A stretch of DNA of 64,000 bases, taken from contig JACPUU010000004.1 of assembly GCA_016192075.1 (NCBI GenBank), positions 225,565 to 289,564 on the forward strand. The letters run 5' to 3'. Under the pieces are notes generated by a model. It made no database searches. It saw nothing but the letters and a program-made list of their open reading frames with translations, and was not told where the DNA came from. The translations under genes and the position numbers were made by a program. Shown in pieces: positions 11,001-18,033 of the stretch. Source of the DNA: Bacteroidota bacterium. Its GTDB lineage: Bacteria > Bacteroidota > Bacteroidia > Flavobacteriales_D > Crocinitomicaceae. Within the stretch, counting starts at the first letter, position 1, and each line of letters opens with the position of its first letter.

Positions 11001-11682
11001 GACGTTTGACTGGTCACCCAATTCAGCCCTGATCAGTGAAAGCGGTAATACGGCTGTGGCCGGACCCGATTCTACCATGTATTTTTACGTAACAGCAACC
11101 ACTGATCTGGGTTGTAGTTTTACAGATTCAGTGCTGGTTACCATTCTCAATTTTGATCCGTCTTTAATTTATGCAACAGCAACGCCTGATACGGTTCCCG
11201 AAGGGGGCACAAGTCTTCTGGAGGCATTTCCGGTGGGTGGTTATACGTATCTCTGGAGCCCAACGGGCGGCCTGAGTAATCCAACCGGTCAGTCAACCGC
11301 TGCGGTTGGTATTGAAGGTACTACTACTTACGATGTAACTGTTTCCAAAGGATCCTGTTCAGCTAAAACATCTGTTACCGTGGTTACCTATGAATTTGTA
11401 TGTGGTGATGTTTACATCTATGTGCCAAATGCCTTTTCACCAAACGGTGATTTTGTGAATGATGTTATGTTTGTGCGCGGACTCAACCTCGAAGAAATTG
11501 ACTTCAAAATTTTTGACCGCTGGGGCGAACTTGTTTTTGAAACAACAGATCAGTCAGTAGGGTGGGATGGAACCTTTAAGGGAGAAAAACTGGATCCGGA
11601 TGTGTATGTCTACCACCTGCGTGTTACCTGTTTTGATGGTCAGGAAAACCTGGTTAAAGGAAATATTACGTTGATGCGTTAA
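8080..11682 (+). CDS. SBBP-repeat/PKD protein with T9SS type B (gliding-motility type) C-terminus
   Basis: About 1200 residues. The frame opens at a TTG at 8038 with further ATGs at 8056 and 8080; the last gives the cleanest signal peptide (MSRLISFILILGGLQSPFLLAQ) and is chosen. After it come a DUF7948-like N-terminal domain (KFMENKGQWPGHVNY), SBBP-type propeller repeats (TYVGGSGNDGV, TYFGGSQNDASYSV, SYLGGGTSHEHVDGG), a PKD-like domain near residue 790 (ADFQISQLEGCAPLTL), more Ig-like modules, and the CHU_C type B domain at the end (YVPNAFSPNGDFVNDV, DRWGELVFE, GEKLDPDVYVYHL). It is followed after two bases by the PorP/SprF gene and then by an OmpA-like gene. Type B substrates are known to need SprF-like partners, so the three genes likely make a surface protein with its own secretion partner. 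Confidence 0.85.
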   Translation: MSRLISFILILGGLQSPFLLAQETDHQPGIYKFMENKGQWPGHVNYRSTVAGGHIWLEQYGILYQFNNYEEFHHAGLKSENSAEPKVVQDLLFAHFVGANESFSKNQTDQTTEYYNFFLGNNSTAWANRVYGYYEVEYLDLYNNIDLKFYEKEGQLKYEYLVRPGGDPADIQVQYYGEDKIKKSDNGSIVIETKLGQIIEEKPYVYQIKNGRIVEIECEFKLTKDVLSFELGRYDKSLDLIIDPVLIFATYSGSMTDNFGMTGTYDYDGNGYSGGTIYGNAYPVPFAGAYNTTSNFSYIENPNPFPVGYGITDVFISKYSADGTTMIWTNFLGGGNETDGTETVHSLICDTSNNVYLYGATSSPDFPMQNAYQAAHAGGTPGGNFLQNGVYYTNQGTDIYISKLSSDGTQLLGSTYVGGSGNDGVNYNVTAYANNYSSASWYDSLTSNYGDQFRGEIMLDSVFNVIVASSTRSTDFPVLNSFQPANAGQQDGVLFKLSNNLSSLLWSTYFGGSQNDASYSVKIDSSNNIILSGGTASSDLPNTAGALYTTYQGGKADGYVAKITPDGSTIIRTTYFGTSLYDQTYFVEIDRWDNIYVYGQTSGNIPIINAAYSNPNSGQFIAKLNPNLSSIIYSTRIGNGDGNPDISPSAFLVDVCSNVYISGWGANILIPGSPLNGMPTSPDALQPTNGDGFNFYLFVLERDAQSMLYGSYLGGGTSHEHVDGGTSRFDKYGIIYQSVCGGCWGNSDFPTTPGAWSSQNLDGNGCNNLLFKFNFEIVPIADFQISQLEGCAPLTLDLNNESNDTVNSIWSFPPEAVILSGGANPQILFTDPGTYNIYLSITDTICNLTDTAVKVVTVYEALQLSIPDDTIICASGAFDLTANSYGTATGFIWDDDPDFSSPLATGMDSVISVSPAVETTYYITATNGWPLCDIVDSVQVLFVDGAVQVMDDTTICPGSDAFLHAENLVPSVNMTFDWSPNSALISESGNTAVAGPDSTMYFYVTATTDLGCSFTDSVLVTILNFDPSLIYATATPDTVPEGGTSLLEAFPVGGYTYLWSPTGGLSNPTGQSTAAVGIEGTTTYDVTVSKGSCSAKTSVTVVTYEFVCGDVYIYVPNAFSPNGDFVNDVMFVRGLNLEEIDFKIFDRWGELVFETTDQSVGWDGTFKGEKLDPDVYVYHLRVTCFDGQENLVKGNITLMR

Positions 11683-11684
11683 CC

Positions 11685-12710
11685 ATGATTCGGCTTTTTG
11701 GCATACTAATTCTGTTTTTCCTTCCTTTGTCAGGACAGGTTTCGGGTGTACTGTTTGCGCAGGATATTCACTTTTCACAGTATTACATGAATCCGGTTTA
11801 TCTGAATCCGGCGCTGACGGGTGATTTTGACGGACATCTGCGTTTTACTGGTAATCAGCGCAGCCAATGGAGATCTGTTTCCCGGCCATACAATACCATT
11901 GCCATGTCTGCTGAAAGCCGGCAGGAATTTGTATTGCCGTCCATGTATCACGCCGTAAATTTATTTCACGATGTGGCCGGTGACGGAAATTACCGCACCA
12001 CTGAATTTAATATTTCAACTGCTTATCGTTTTTACCTGGACAATGATTCAACGCACACTCTTACACCGGCGTTTCAGTTTGGTGTCTATCACCGCAGCAT
12101 TGATTTTTCCAAGTTAAATTTTGACAGCCAGTTTAACGGGTATTATTACGATCCTACGCTATCAAATAACGAAACATTTGGAAATGCCAAACGCACCGGG
12201 TTTAATTTTAATACAGGCCTGTTATACACCTGGCGGCCTGAATACCGCAAAGAAATAGTTGCAGGTATTGGCTGGTTTAACATACCGCAAATGAAACAAA
12301 GTTTGTACGGTGATGACCTTATTAAACGTGACCGCCGGGTGGTGTTTCACGCCAAAGGCAATTATGCCCTTAATTTTGAGTGGGACTTACAACCCGGCAT
12401 TTTTATGCAGTTTCAGGGTGATTACAAAGAGATTGTTTTTGGGTCCAATGTCCGCTACATTATGAAAGACAAAAAGGGAGAATTTATTGCACCCTATGGC
12501 GGACTCTGGTTCCGGAACAGAGATGCTGCTTTTATGGTTGTTGGGTTGTATTACAATGACTGGATTGCCGGTATCAGCTATGATTTTAACGTGTCCAAAC
12601 TGGTTCCGGCCAGCAACGTGCGCGGCGGACTTGAATTTTCAGTTCAATACGTTTTACATTTATTCAAACCTAAAGATATCGGGCATCGCATTTGTCCGGA
12701 TTATTTGTAA
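11685..12710 (+). CDS. PorP/SprF family T9SS-associated outer-membrane protein
   Basis: 341 residues; signal peptide, then the family opening QDIHFSQYYMNPVYLNPALTG, the strongest hallmark of PorP/SprF, followed by alternating beta strands of a barrel (FRVTGNQ-like, YFNYALNF-like strands) to the end. Family role: outer-membrane partner needed for export or attachment of type B T9SS substrates such as SprB. The ATG lies two bases past the stop of the type B substrate, and its own stop overlaps the next start (TAATG), so the three genes are almost certainly one transcript. Confidence 0.9.
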   Translation: MIRLFGILILFFLPLSGQVSGVLFAQDIHFSQYYMNPVYLNPALTGDFDGHLRFTGNQRSQWRSVSRPYNTIAMSAESRQEFVLPSMYHAVNLFHDVAGDGNYRTTEFNISTAYRFYLDNDSTHTLTPAFQFGVYHRSIDFSKLNFDSQFNGYYYDPTLSNNETFGNAKRTGFNFNTGLLYTWRPEYRKEIVAGIGWFNIPQMKQSLYGDDLIKRDRRVVFHAKGNYALNFEWDLQPGIFMQFQGDYKEIVFGSNVRYIMKDKKGEFIAPYGGLWFRNRDAAFMVVGLYYNDWIAGISYDFNVSKLVPASNVRGGLEFSVQYVLHLFKPKDIGHRICPDYL

Positions 12711-15004
12711 TGGAATCAAGCCTTTGTAAATTCATAAAAATCCGTTTTTCTGCACCTTTAATTTTGCTGGTATTTTTAGCTGGTGGCGGATTTTTTAGCC
12801 CGAAAGCACAGGCACAGAGTTTTGTGCAGTTAATGGATTTTGCCGATCAGAAAGTGGTGGAAGGTGATTATTATTATGCCATTCAGTACTACAAAAAAGC
12901 CATGGACATTGATTCCAATTCAGTAGAGGTATTGTGGAAATATGCTGAAGCGCTGCGGTTGTATAAAGACTATCCGCAGGCGGAATATTATTACCAGAAA
13001 GTTTATAAAAAAGAAGAATCAAAAATTTACCCCATGAGTATTTTCTGGCTGGCAACCATGCAGCATCTCAATGGAAAATACAATGCCTCGCTGGAGAGCT
13101 GGAAAGAAGCTAAAAAAGTGTACAAAAAAGACCGTGAAGGATACCTCTACCTGAAATCACAGCAGGAAATCAAAAGCTGTTTGTGGGCATCCAAGGCGGT
13201 GCGTGACACCACCGACTATGAGCTGGAGCATTTGCCTGAACCGGTGAATTCAAAAGATGCAGAATTTGCACCGTTTTTCCGCAATGGCAAAATGTACTTC
13301 ACCTCCCTCAAAGCAGATTCAATCAACGTGGTGGAAGAAGTGTATACGCAGGAATATTCACTGCAGATTTACACCGCCGATCAGCAGGATAGTATTTTCA
13401 ACAACGTTCAACCTTTGACTGATGTGCAGCAGCAGGGCATGAACAGCGCTAACGGTTCATTCAGTCCCGACGGAAAACGATTTTATTTTTCACGCTGCAA
13501 CGCTGCGTACGAGTGCAAAATTTTTGTAGGCCGGGTTGAGGGTACTAAAATAACAGACATTGACAGCCTGGGTGATATCATCAACGAACCCGGCTATATT
13601 TCAACCATGCCGCATTCAACGCTCATTAACGGACAGGAGATTCTTTTTTTCTGTTCAACCATTAAACACAATTACGGCGGGCTTGATATCTGGTATACCG
13701 TTGTAACCAATGGCAATAAATATTCCCTGCCCAAAAATCTGGGCCCCGCAATCAATACCATGGATGATGACATTACCCCGTTTTATGACACGGTTGAAAA
13801 CCGTCTTTATTTCAGCTCGTCGTGGTATGAGGGTTTTGGCGGACAGGATGTGTTTTATACCGAAAGTGTTAATCGCAACATGGAATTTTCAACCCCGGTT
13901 AATTTGGGTATTCCGGTAAACTCATCTAAAAATGATACCTACCTGGTCAAAAATTATGCAGACAATGACTTCTATTTTTCCAGCAACCGTGAAGGGGTAA
14001 ATTTTGCCAAAAATCCAACCTGCTGCAATGATATTTTTATAGCCGGGCTGCCTGAAGTTATTTTACCGCCAAACCGGTTTGAATCACTCGAAGATCTGAA
14101 CAAAAAATTACCGGTGGTTTTGTATTTCCACAACGATGAGCCTAATCCACGGGTGCGTGACACTGTTACCCACCTGAATTACATGACCACCTACCGGGAT
14201 TATGTAAAACTAAAACCCACGTACCACAAAGAATATGCGGCCGGTTTGTCAGGTGATGAAGCGGAAGAGGCTAAAGAAGACATTGATGATTTTTTTACGC
14301 AGTATGTAGAACAGGGTGTGCTGGATTTACAGGAATTTACGCGCCTGCTTATTGTGGAGCTGGATAAAGGATACGACATTGAAGTGACGGTAAAAGGCTT
14401 TGCCAGTCCGCTGGCAAAAACAGATTACAACGTGAGCCTCACAAAACGCCGGATATCCAGCCTGGTGAATTACCTGCGTGAATACAACGGGGGCGTTTTT
14501 GTACCTTACTTAAATGGTACCGCGGCAAATGGGGGCAGCCTGACTTTTGTACAAATTCCGTTTGGTGAATACACCGCCGATATTTTAATTTCAGACAACG
14601 TAAACGACACCAAAAATTCAGTGTATTCCAGAAAGGCCGCCCTGGAGCGTAAAATTGAAATTCAGAGCGTGAGCCTGGTAAAAAAAGATTCCAGTTATGC
14701 TGAAATGAAATTTGGAAATGAAATTCATGATTTCGGCGCTTCTCAAAAAGGGCAGGTGCTCACCTATGAATTTGTTTTTACCAATACCGGTGACGATGTT
14801 CTGACCATTGACAAAATTGAATCAGACTGTGCCTGCTTTACTTATACGATTGGCCAGATGATTCTGAAACCAGGTGAATCAACTACCATCAAAGTCACGC
14901 TGGATACAGCAACCCAGTCAGGGTTAACAGTGCGTCGTCTGACTCTTTATTCGAACATCAAGAACAAGACCAAAGTAATTTCAGTCACTACCGAAGTGAA
15001 GTAG
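12710..15004 (+). CDS. TPR, PD40 propeller, OmpA-like and DUF1573 multidomain protein
   Basis: 764 residues from the ATG at 12710 that shares its A with the upstream stop; a start at 12692 would be in the upstream gene. Order: signal peptide or lipid-type N-terminus ending near AQAQS; TPR helices (EGDYYYAIQYYKKAM, YPQAEYYYQKVY); WD40-like PD40 repeats (GSFSPDGKRFYFSRC, NRLYFSSSWYEGFGGQDVFY, DFYFSSNREGV); an OmpA-family peptidoglycan-binding region with the family phrase VLYFHNDEPNPR and TKRRISSLVNYL, stretched by an insertion; and a C-terminal DUF1573-like Ig domain (HDFGASQKGQVLTYEFVFTN, SDCACFTY). The OmpA part would tie the surface complex to the cell wall. The DUF1573 tail after OmpA is not the usual ending of this family. 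Confidence 0.85.
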   Translation: MESSLCKFIKIRFSAPLILLVFLAGGGFFSPKAQAQSFVQLMDFADQKVVEGDYYYAIQYYKKAMDIDSNSVEVLWKYAEALRLYKDYPQAEYYYQKVYKKEESKIYPMSIFWLATMQHLNGKYNASLESWKEAKKVYKKDREGYLYLKSQQEIKSCLWASKAVRDTTDYELEHLPEPVNSKDAEFAPFFRNGKMYFTSLKADSINVVEEVYTQEYSLQIYTADQQDSIFNNVQPLTDVQQQGMNSANGSFSPDGKRFYFSRCNAAYECKIFVGRVEGTKITDIDSLGDIINEPGYISTMPHSTLINGQEILFFCSTIKHNYGGLDIWYTVVTNGNKYSLPKNLGPAINTMDDDITPFYDTVENRLYFSSSWYEGFGGQDVFYTESVNRNMEFSTPVNLGIPVNSSKNDTYLVKNYADNDFYFSSNREGVNFAKNPTCCNDIFIAGLPEVILPPNRFESLEDLNKKLPVVLYFHNDEPNPRVRDTVTHLNYMTTYRDYVKLKPTYHKEYAAGLSGDEAEEAKEDIDDFFTQYVEQGVLDLQEFTRLLIVELDKGYDIEVTVKGFASPLAKTDYNVSLTKRRISSLVNYLREYNGGVFVPYLNGTAANGGSLTFVQIPFGEYTADILISDNVNDTKNSVYSRKAALERKIEIQSVSLVKKDSSYAEMKFGNEIHDFGASQKGQVLTYEFVFTNTGDDVLTIDKIESDCACFTYTIGQMILKPGESTTIKVTLDTATQSGLTVRRLTLYSNIKNKTKVISVTTEVK

Positions 15005-15055
15005 GTTTTGGAATAAGGTGGGTTAACCATAAAACTGCATCCATCCATGTTCAGG

Positions 15056-15264
15056 TTTCAGGTTATATGGAACGCGGATGACACTGATTTGACAGATTTT
15101 CGCAGATTTTTTTAAGGGTGGAAAATGAATTAGTTTTTATCCCAGTCTGCCTTTAAAGAAACTGGCGTTGTATCCGTGTTTGGATTTCAGGTTATAGGGA
15201 ACGCGGATGACACTGATTTGACAGATTTTCGCAGATTTTTTAAGGGTGGAGAATGAATTGGTTT
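15056..15264. repeat. two direct copies of an 80-bp intergenic repeat
   Basis: 15056-15136 and 15185-15264 are the same unit with a few changes, each running from TTTCAGGTTATA through AACGCGGATGACACTGATTT to GAATGAATTRGTTT. The 48-base spacer differs. Repeats with this core are frequent between Bacteroidota genes (recall). No open frame runs through them. Confidence 0.8.
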
Positions 15265-15302
15265 GCCTGCAAACAAAAAAATAGGCGACAAAAAAGGATA
15301 AA

Positions 15303-15331
15303 AAAAATCCCGCCGGGTTGGCAGGATTTTC
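15303..15331 (-). terminator. intrinsic terminator of the DUF4920-like gene
   Basis: AAAATCC-c-GCC pairs with GGC-a-GGATTTT around GGGTT; read on the minus strand a run of eight T follows. It lies about 22 bases past the lipoprotein stop. Confidence 0.75.
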
Positions 15332-15352
15332 AATTTTAGTATCCGGTTAAAA

Positions 15353-15946
15353 TCAATGTTGTTTTTTAACCAGGATTGATTCACAATCAAACGTTGTTTC
15401 AATTTTATCTTCTTTGATAGCATCGTACTGTTCTTGCGTTACTTCTTCGCCGGCAGCTTTGGAGTCATCAAGCAGGTGTTTTTGAAAATCAACACTCAGC
15501 GTATCCATCACCAGTGATCCGTAAAGTACAGCTTCTGTTCCGGCAGGTGTTTCAATTGGAATGGTAAAGTGATCACGGAAGAAAACACGGATAGCGCCGC
15601 CTTTTTCATCATCAAACGTAATCCAGCATCCTGCCTGTTGGCATACTTCTGCAATTTTAACGGATACTTTGCGGTTAAATGCACCGGTTGATTCCATTTC
15701 TGCAAACATTTCAGTTACTGTAGCTGCACTGTCAGCAAGAATATCGGTGTGACCATACAACACGTATTCACCTTTATCTACACCATCAAAAGCAATGGTT
15801 GCTTCCTCTTCTTCATGATGTGTCGTTTCAGACACATGTGTTGAATCGTAAGGTAATGCGTCTTCGGTTCCGTTTCCGCCACAGCCGCAGCAAGAACCTA
15901 AAATAAATGCTGATAAAGTAACAGCACTGAATGCTACAAGTTTCAT
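15353..15946 (-). CDS. DUF4920-type lipoprotein
   Basis: 197 residues. N-terminus MKLVAFSAVTLSAFILGSCCGCG has a lipobox (ILGSC), so the mature protein is probably lipid-anchored and exported. An acidic and His-rich linker (ETTHHEEEE) precedes the domain, which holds KIAEVCQQAGCWITF, IRVFFRDHFTIP and AVLYGSLVMDTLSVDFQKHLLDD, matching my memory of DUF4920. The paired Cys in CQQAGCW and nearby His could bind metal or be redox active; that is inference. Single gene with its own terminator. ATG at 15944-15946. Confidence 0.75.
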   Translation of the reverse strand: MKLVAFSAVTLSAFILGSCCGCGGNGTEDALPYDSTHVSETTHHEEEEATIAFDGVDKGEYVLYGHTDILADSAATVTEMFAEMESTGAFNRKVSVKIAEVCQQAGCWITFDDEKGGAIRVFFRDHFTIPIETPAGTEAVLYGSLVMDTLSVDFQKHLLDDSKAAGEEVTQEQYDAIKEDKIETTFDCESILVKKQH

Positions 15947-16182
15947 GAATGATAGATTTTAATGAGGCAAATATAACCAAATTTCAATGAGATTGCCTTG
16001 TCTCCCGTAGTGCTGGTTAGTAGCTTTTAAGCGAGCGACTTAGGCCAATACCGGGAGGTAAAGCGTGTTCAGAAACAAGCAAAGCTGATAAATATCAGTT
16101 ATTGCCGGATCTCTCAGACGTGTATAAAATGGGGTCAGGGCAGCTGCCTTTTTTTGTTTAAGAGATTGAAAAACTGTATTTT

Positions 16183-16190
16183 TACCTTTG
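16183..16190 (+). promoter_or_regulatory. Bacteroidota -7 box upstream of the 16208 gene
   Basis: TACCTTTG fits TAnnTTTG exactly and lies 17 bases before the ATG at 16208. The upstream TTG at 16166 is only 14 bases away, so the -33 element is unclear. The position argues against a start at 16154. Confidence 0.5.
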
Positions 16191-16207
16191 TAATTAAAAT
16201 CTACAAC

Positions 16208-17944
16208 ATGAAAAAAATTTACTATTTGGCTTCATTCCTGGCCATGTCAGGAGTGTCATTTGCGCAGTATGCAGAGCCCATGCTGGCTTCAAAAACCATC
16301 TCCATCAATACGGGGGTACATTCATCCGCATCGTTTGACCGTGCACCGGGTGATATTATTGGAACAACCATGAATTTTACAAATACGGCTGACTGGGTTA
16401 TTGACAATACAGCAACAACTCCGGGTGGTTGGGTAATTGGTACACTGGCTCCCGATGGTCCGTTTTCAGGCGGTATGGGATCCATTGCATCTACTTCAGG
16501 CGGAAATTTTGCCATGTTTGATGCAGACGGTACAACCGGTGAAGCTACTATCCGCATGGCAAATTCAATTGACCTGACTGCGTATTCAAACGTGGCTTTT
16601 GAATTTGAATCGTATTACAGAAATTTTTTGGGAGATGCCTTTGTGGATATCTCTACAAACGGAACAAGCTGGACCTCATACCCGGTTCACGCCCTGTTGC
16701 CGTTAAATGAGTCTACTGCAAATCCTGAAGTGGTGAGCATCAACATTACAGCCGTTGCAGCAAACCAGGGTACTGTTTGGGCCCGCTTCCGTTACATCAG
16801 TTCAGACGATTACGCCTGGATGGTAGATGACGCACGCTTTGTAGAAGGATTTTCAGACAACCTGATCATGAATCAGACTTTTCTTTCTGCCGGGGTAGAA
16901 GCTTTGGATTATTACATGATTCCTGTATCACAGATTCAACCATTTACCTTTGGTGCCTGGGTGAGCAATAATGGAACCAATGATCAAAATTCAACCGTTT
17001 TGACTGTGACGGCCAATGATGGTACTTCAGACGTTTATACCCAGTCATCAACCGGTGTTACTGTACCTGCTTTTTCAATGGATTCGCTGGATATCAGCAC
17101 TGCATGGACACCTGTAGCAGGAACATTTGATCTGACTTTTTCAACCTCTTCCGCTTCTACTGAACAATCACCGGCAGACAATGACATGGTACTTGAACCC
17201 ATTTTTGTAGGGGGTAACATTTATGCGCGCGATAACGGTATTGAAACCGGTTCGGTAGGTTACCTGGGCAGTACACCGGTACCAACATCCATGGGGAACT
17301 ATTTTGAATTTGCAGGCAATTTTACCCTGGGAAAAATTCAGGTAGGTATTGGTTCAAGTTCAACTACCGGCGAGCCAATTTATGCTGAGGTCAGATTTTG
17401 GGACGGAACCGATTTTGTTTATGTAGACGCAACGTCAGACCATGAAATTACATCCGGTGATTTGGGAAATATTGTAACACTGACATTGCCTTCTGTTATC
17501 AATTGTACAGCAGGCCAGGTGTATTATATTGGTGCCGCTCACTACGGCGGTGATGCCCGTTTTCAAACAGCACAGGTTGCTGAAGGTGCTGTTATTTATA
17601 ATGACGGAGCACCGTCACAACAAAACAGCGTATTCATTATTCGCGCTGAAGAAGTTTACCTGGGGCTTGACGAATCTGCAAAAGCAACCTCATTTGTTGC
17701 TTACCCGAATCCGGCTCAGACAAATGTAACGTTCAACTACACCTTGTCTAATACCGCAGCAGTTTCTTTAACCATCACTGATTTAACCGGTAAAGTGGTT
17801 TCAGTGGAAGATTTTGGAACACAACATGAGGGTAACTATTCCACAATGGTGAATGTTTCAGACTTTGCCAACGGAGTTTATTTTTATACGTTATCTGTAA
17901 ACGGAGTAACTACAACAGAAAAGCTAACCATTTCAACTAACTAA
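16208..17944 (+). CDS. secreted jelly-roll protein with T9SS type A sorting domain
   Basis: 578 residues from the ATG at 16208 (MKKIYYLASFLAMSGVSFAQ, a clean signal peptide). A first domain of about 180 residues (WVIDNTATTPGGWVIG, AFEFESYYRNF, VDISTNGTSWTSY, MVDDARFVE) resembles the choice-of-anchor/MAM-like jelly rolls that bind surfaces or sugars. A CARDB-like beta region follows, then the type A domain: VAYPNPAQTNVTFNYTLS, LTITDLTGKVVSVEDFGTQ, ANGVYFYTLSVNG. Exported through T9SS. The last 70 residues are nearly the same as those of the next gene, which points to recent duplication of the sorting module. A terminator separates the two genes. Confidence 0.8.
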   Translation: MKKIYYLASFLAMSGVSFAQYAEPMLASKTISINTGVHSSASFDRAPGDIIGTTMNFTNTADWVIDNTATTPGGWVIGTLAPDGPFSGGMGSIASTSGGNFAMFDADGTTGEATIRMANSIDLTAYSNVAFEFESYYRNFLGDAFVDISTNGTSWTSYPVHALLPLNESTANPEVVSINITAVAANQGTVWARFRYISSDDYAWMVDDARFVEGFSDNLIMNQTFLSAGVEALDYYMIPVSQIQPFTFGAWVSNNGTNDQNSTVLTVTANDGTSDVYTQSSTGVTVPAFSMDSLDISTAWTPVAGTFDLTFSTSSASTEQSPADNDMVLEPIFVGGNIYARDNGIETGSVGYLGSTPVPTSMGNYFEFAGNFTLGKIQVGIGSSSTTGEPIYAEVRFWDGTDFVYVDATSDHEITSGDLGNIVTLTLPSVINCTAGQVYYIGAAHYGGDARFQTAQVAEGAVIYNDGAPSQQNSVFIIRAEEVYLGLDESAKATSFVAYPNPAQTNVTFNYTLSNTAAVSLTITDLTGKVVSVEDFGTQHEGNYSTMVNVSDFANGVYFYTLSVNGVTTTEKLTISTN

Positions 17945-17965
17945 GTTCAAAACGAATGTTAGGAG

Positions 17966-17998
17966 AAAGGCCGGCTTTACAGCCGGTCTTTTTTTGTT
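17966..17998 (+). terminator. intrinsic terminator between the two T9SS type A genes
   Basis: AAAGGCCGGCT pairs with AGCCGGTCTTT (one G-T pair) around TTAC and is followed by a run of T to 17995. Confidence 0.8.
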
Positions 17999-18033
17999 GC
18001 GGCAACTTTTGTAATTTAAGGTTCTCAACACGT

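Noticed and set aside
15056..15264. Possible two-unit CRISPR
   Set aside because: Only two 80-base units, far longer than CRISPR repeats, and no cas genes.
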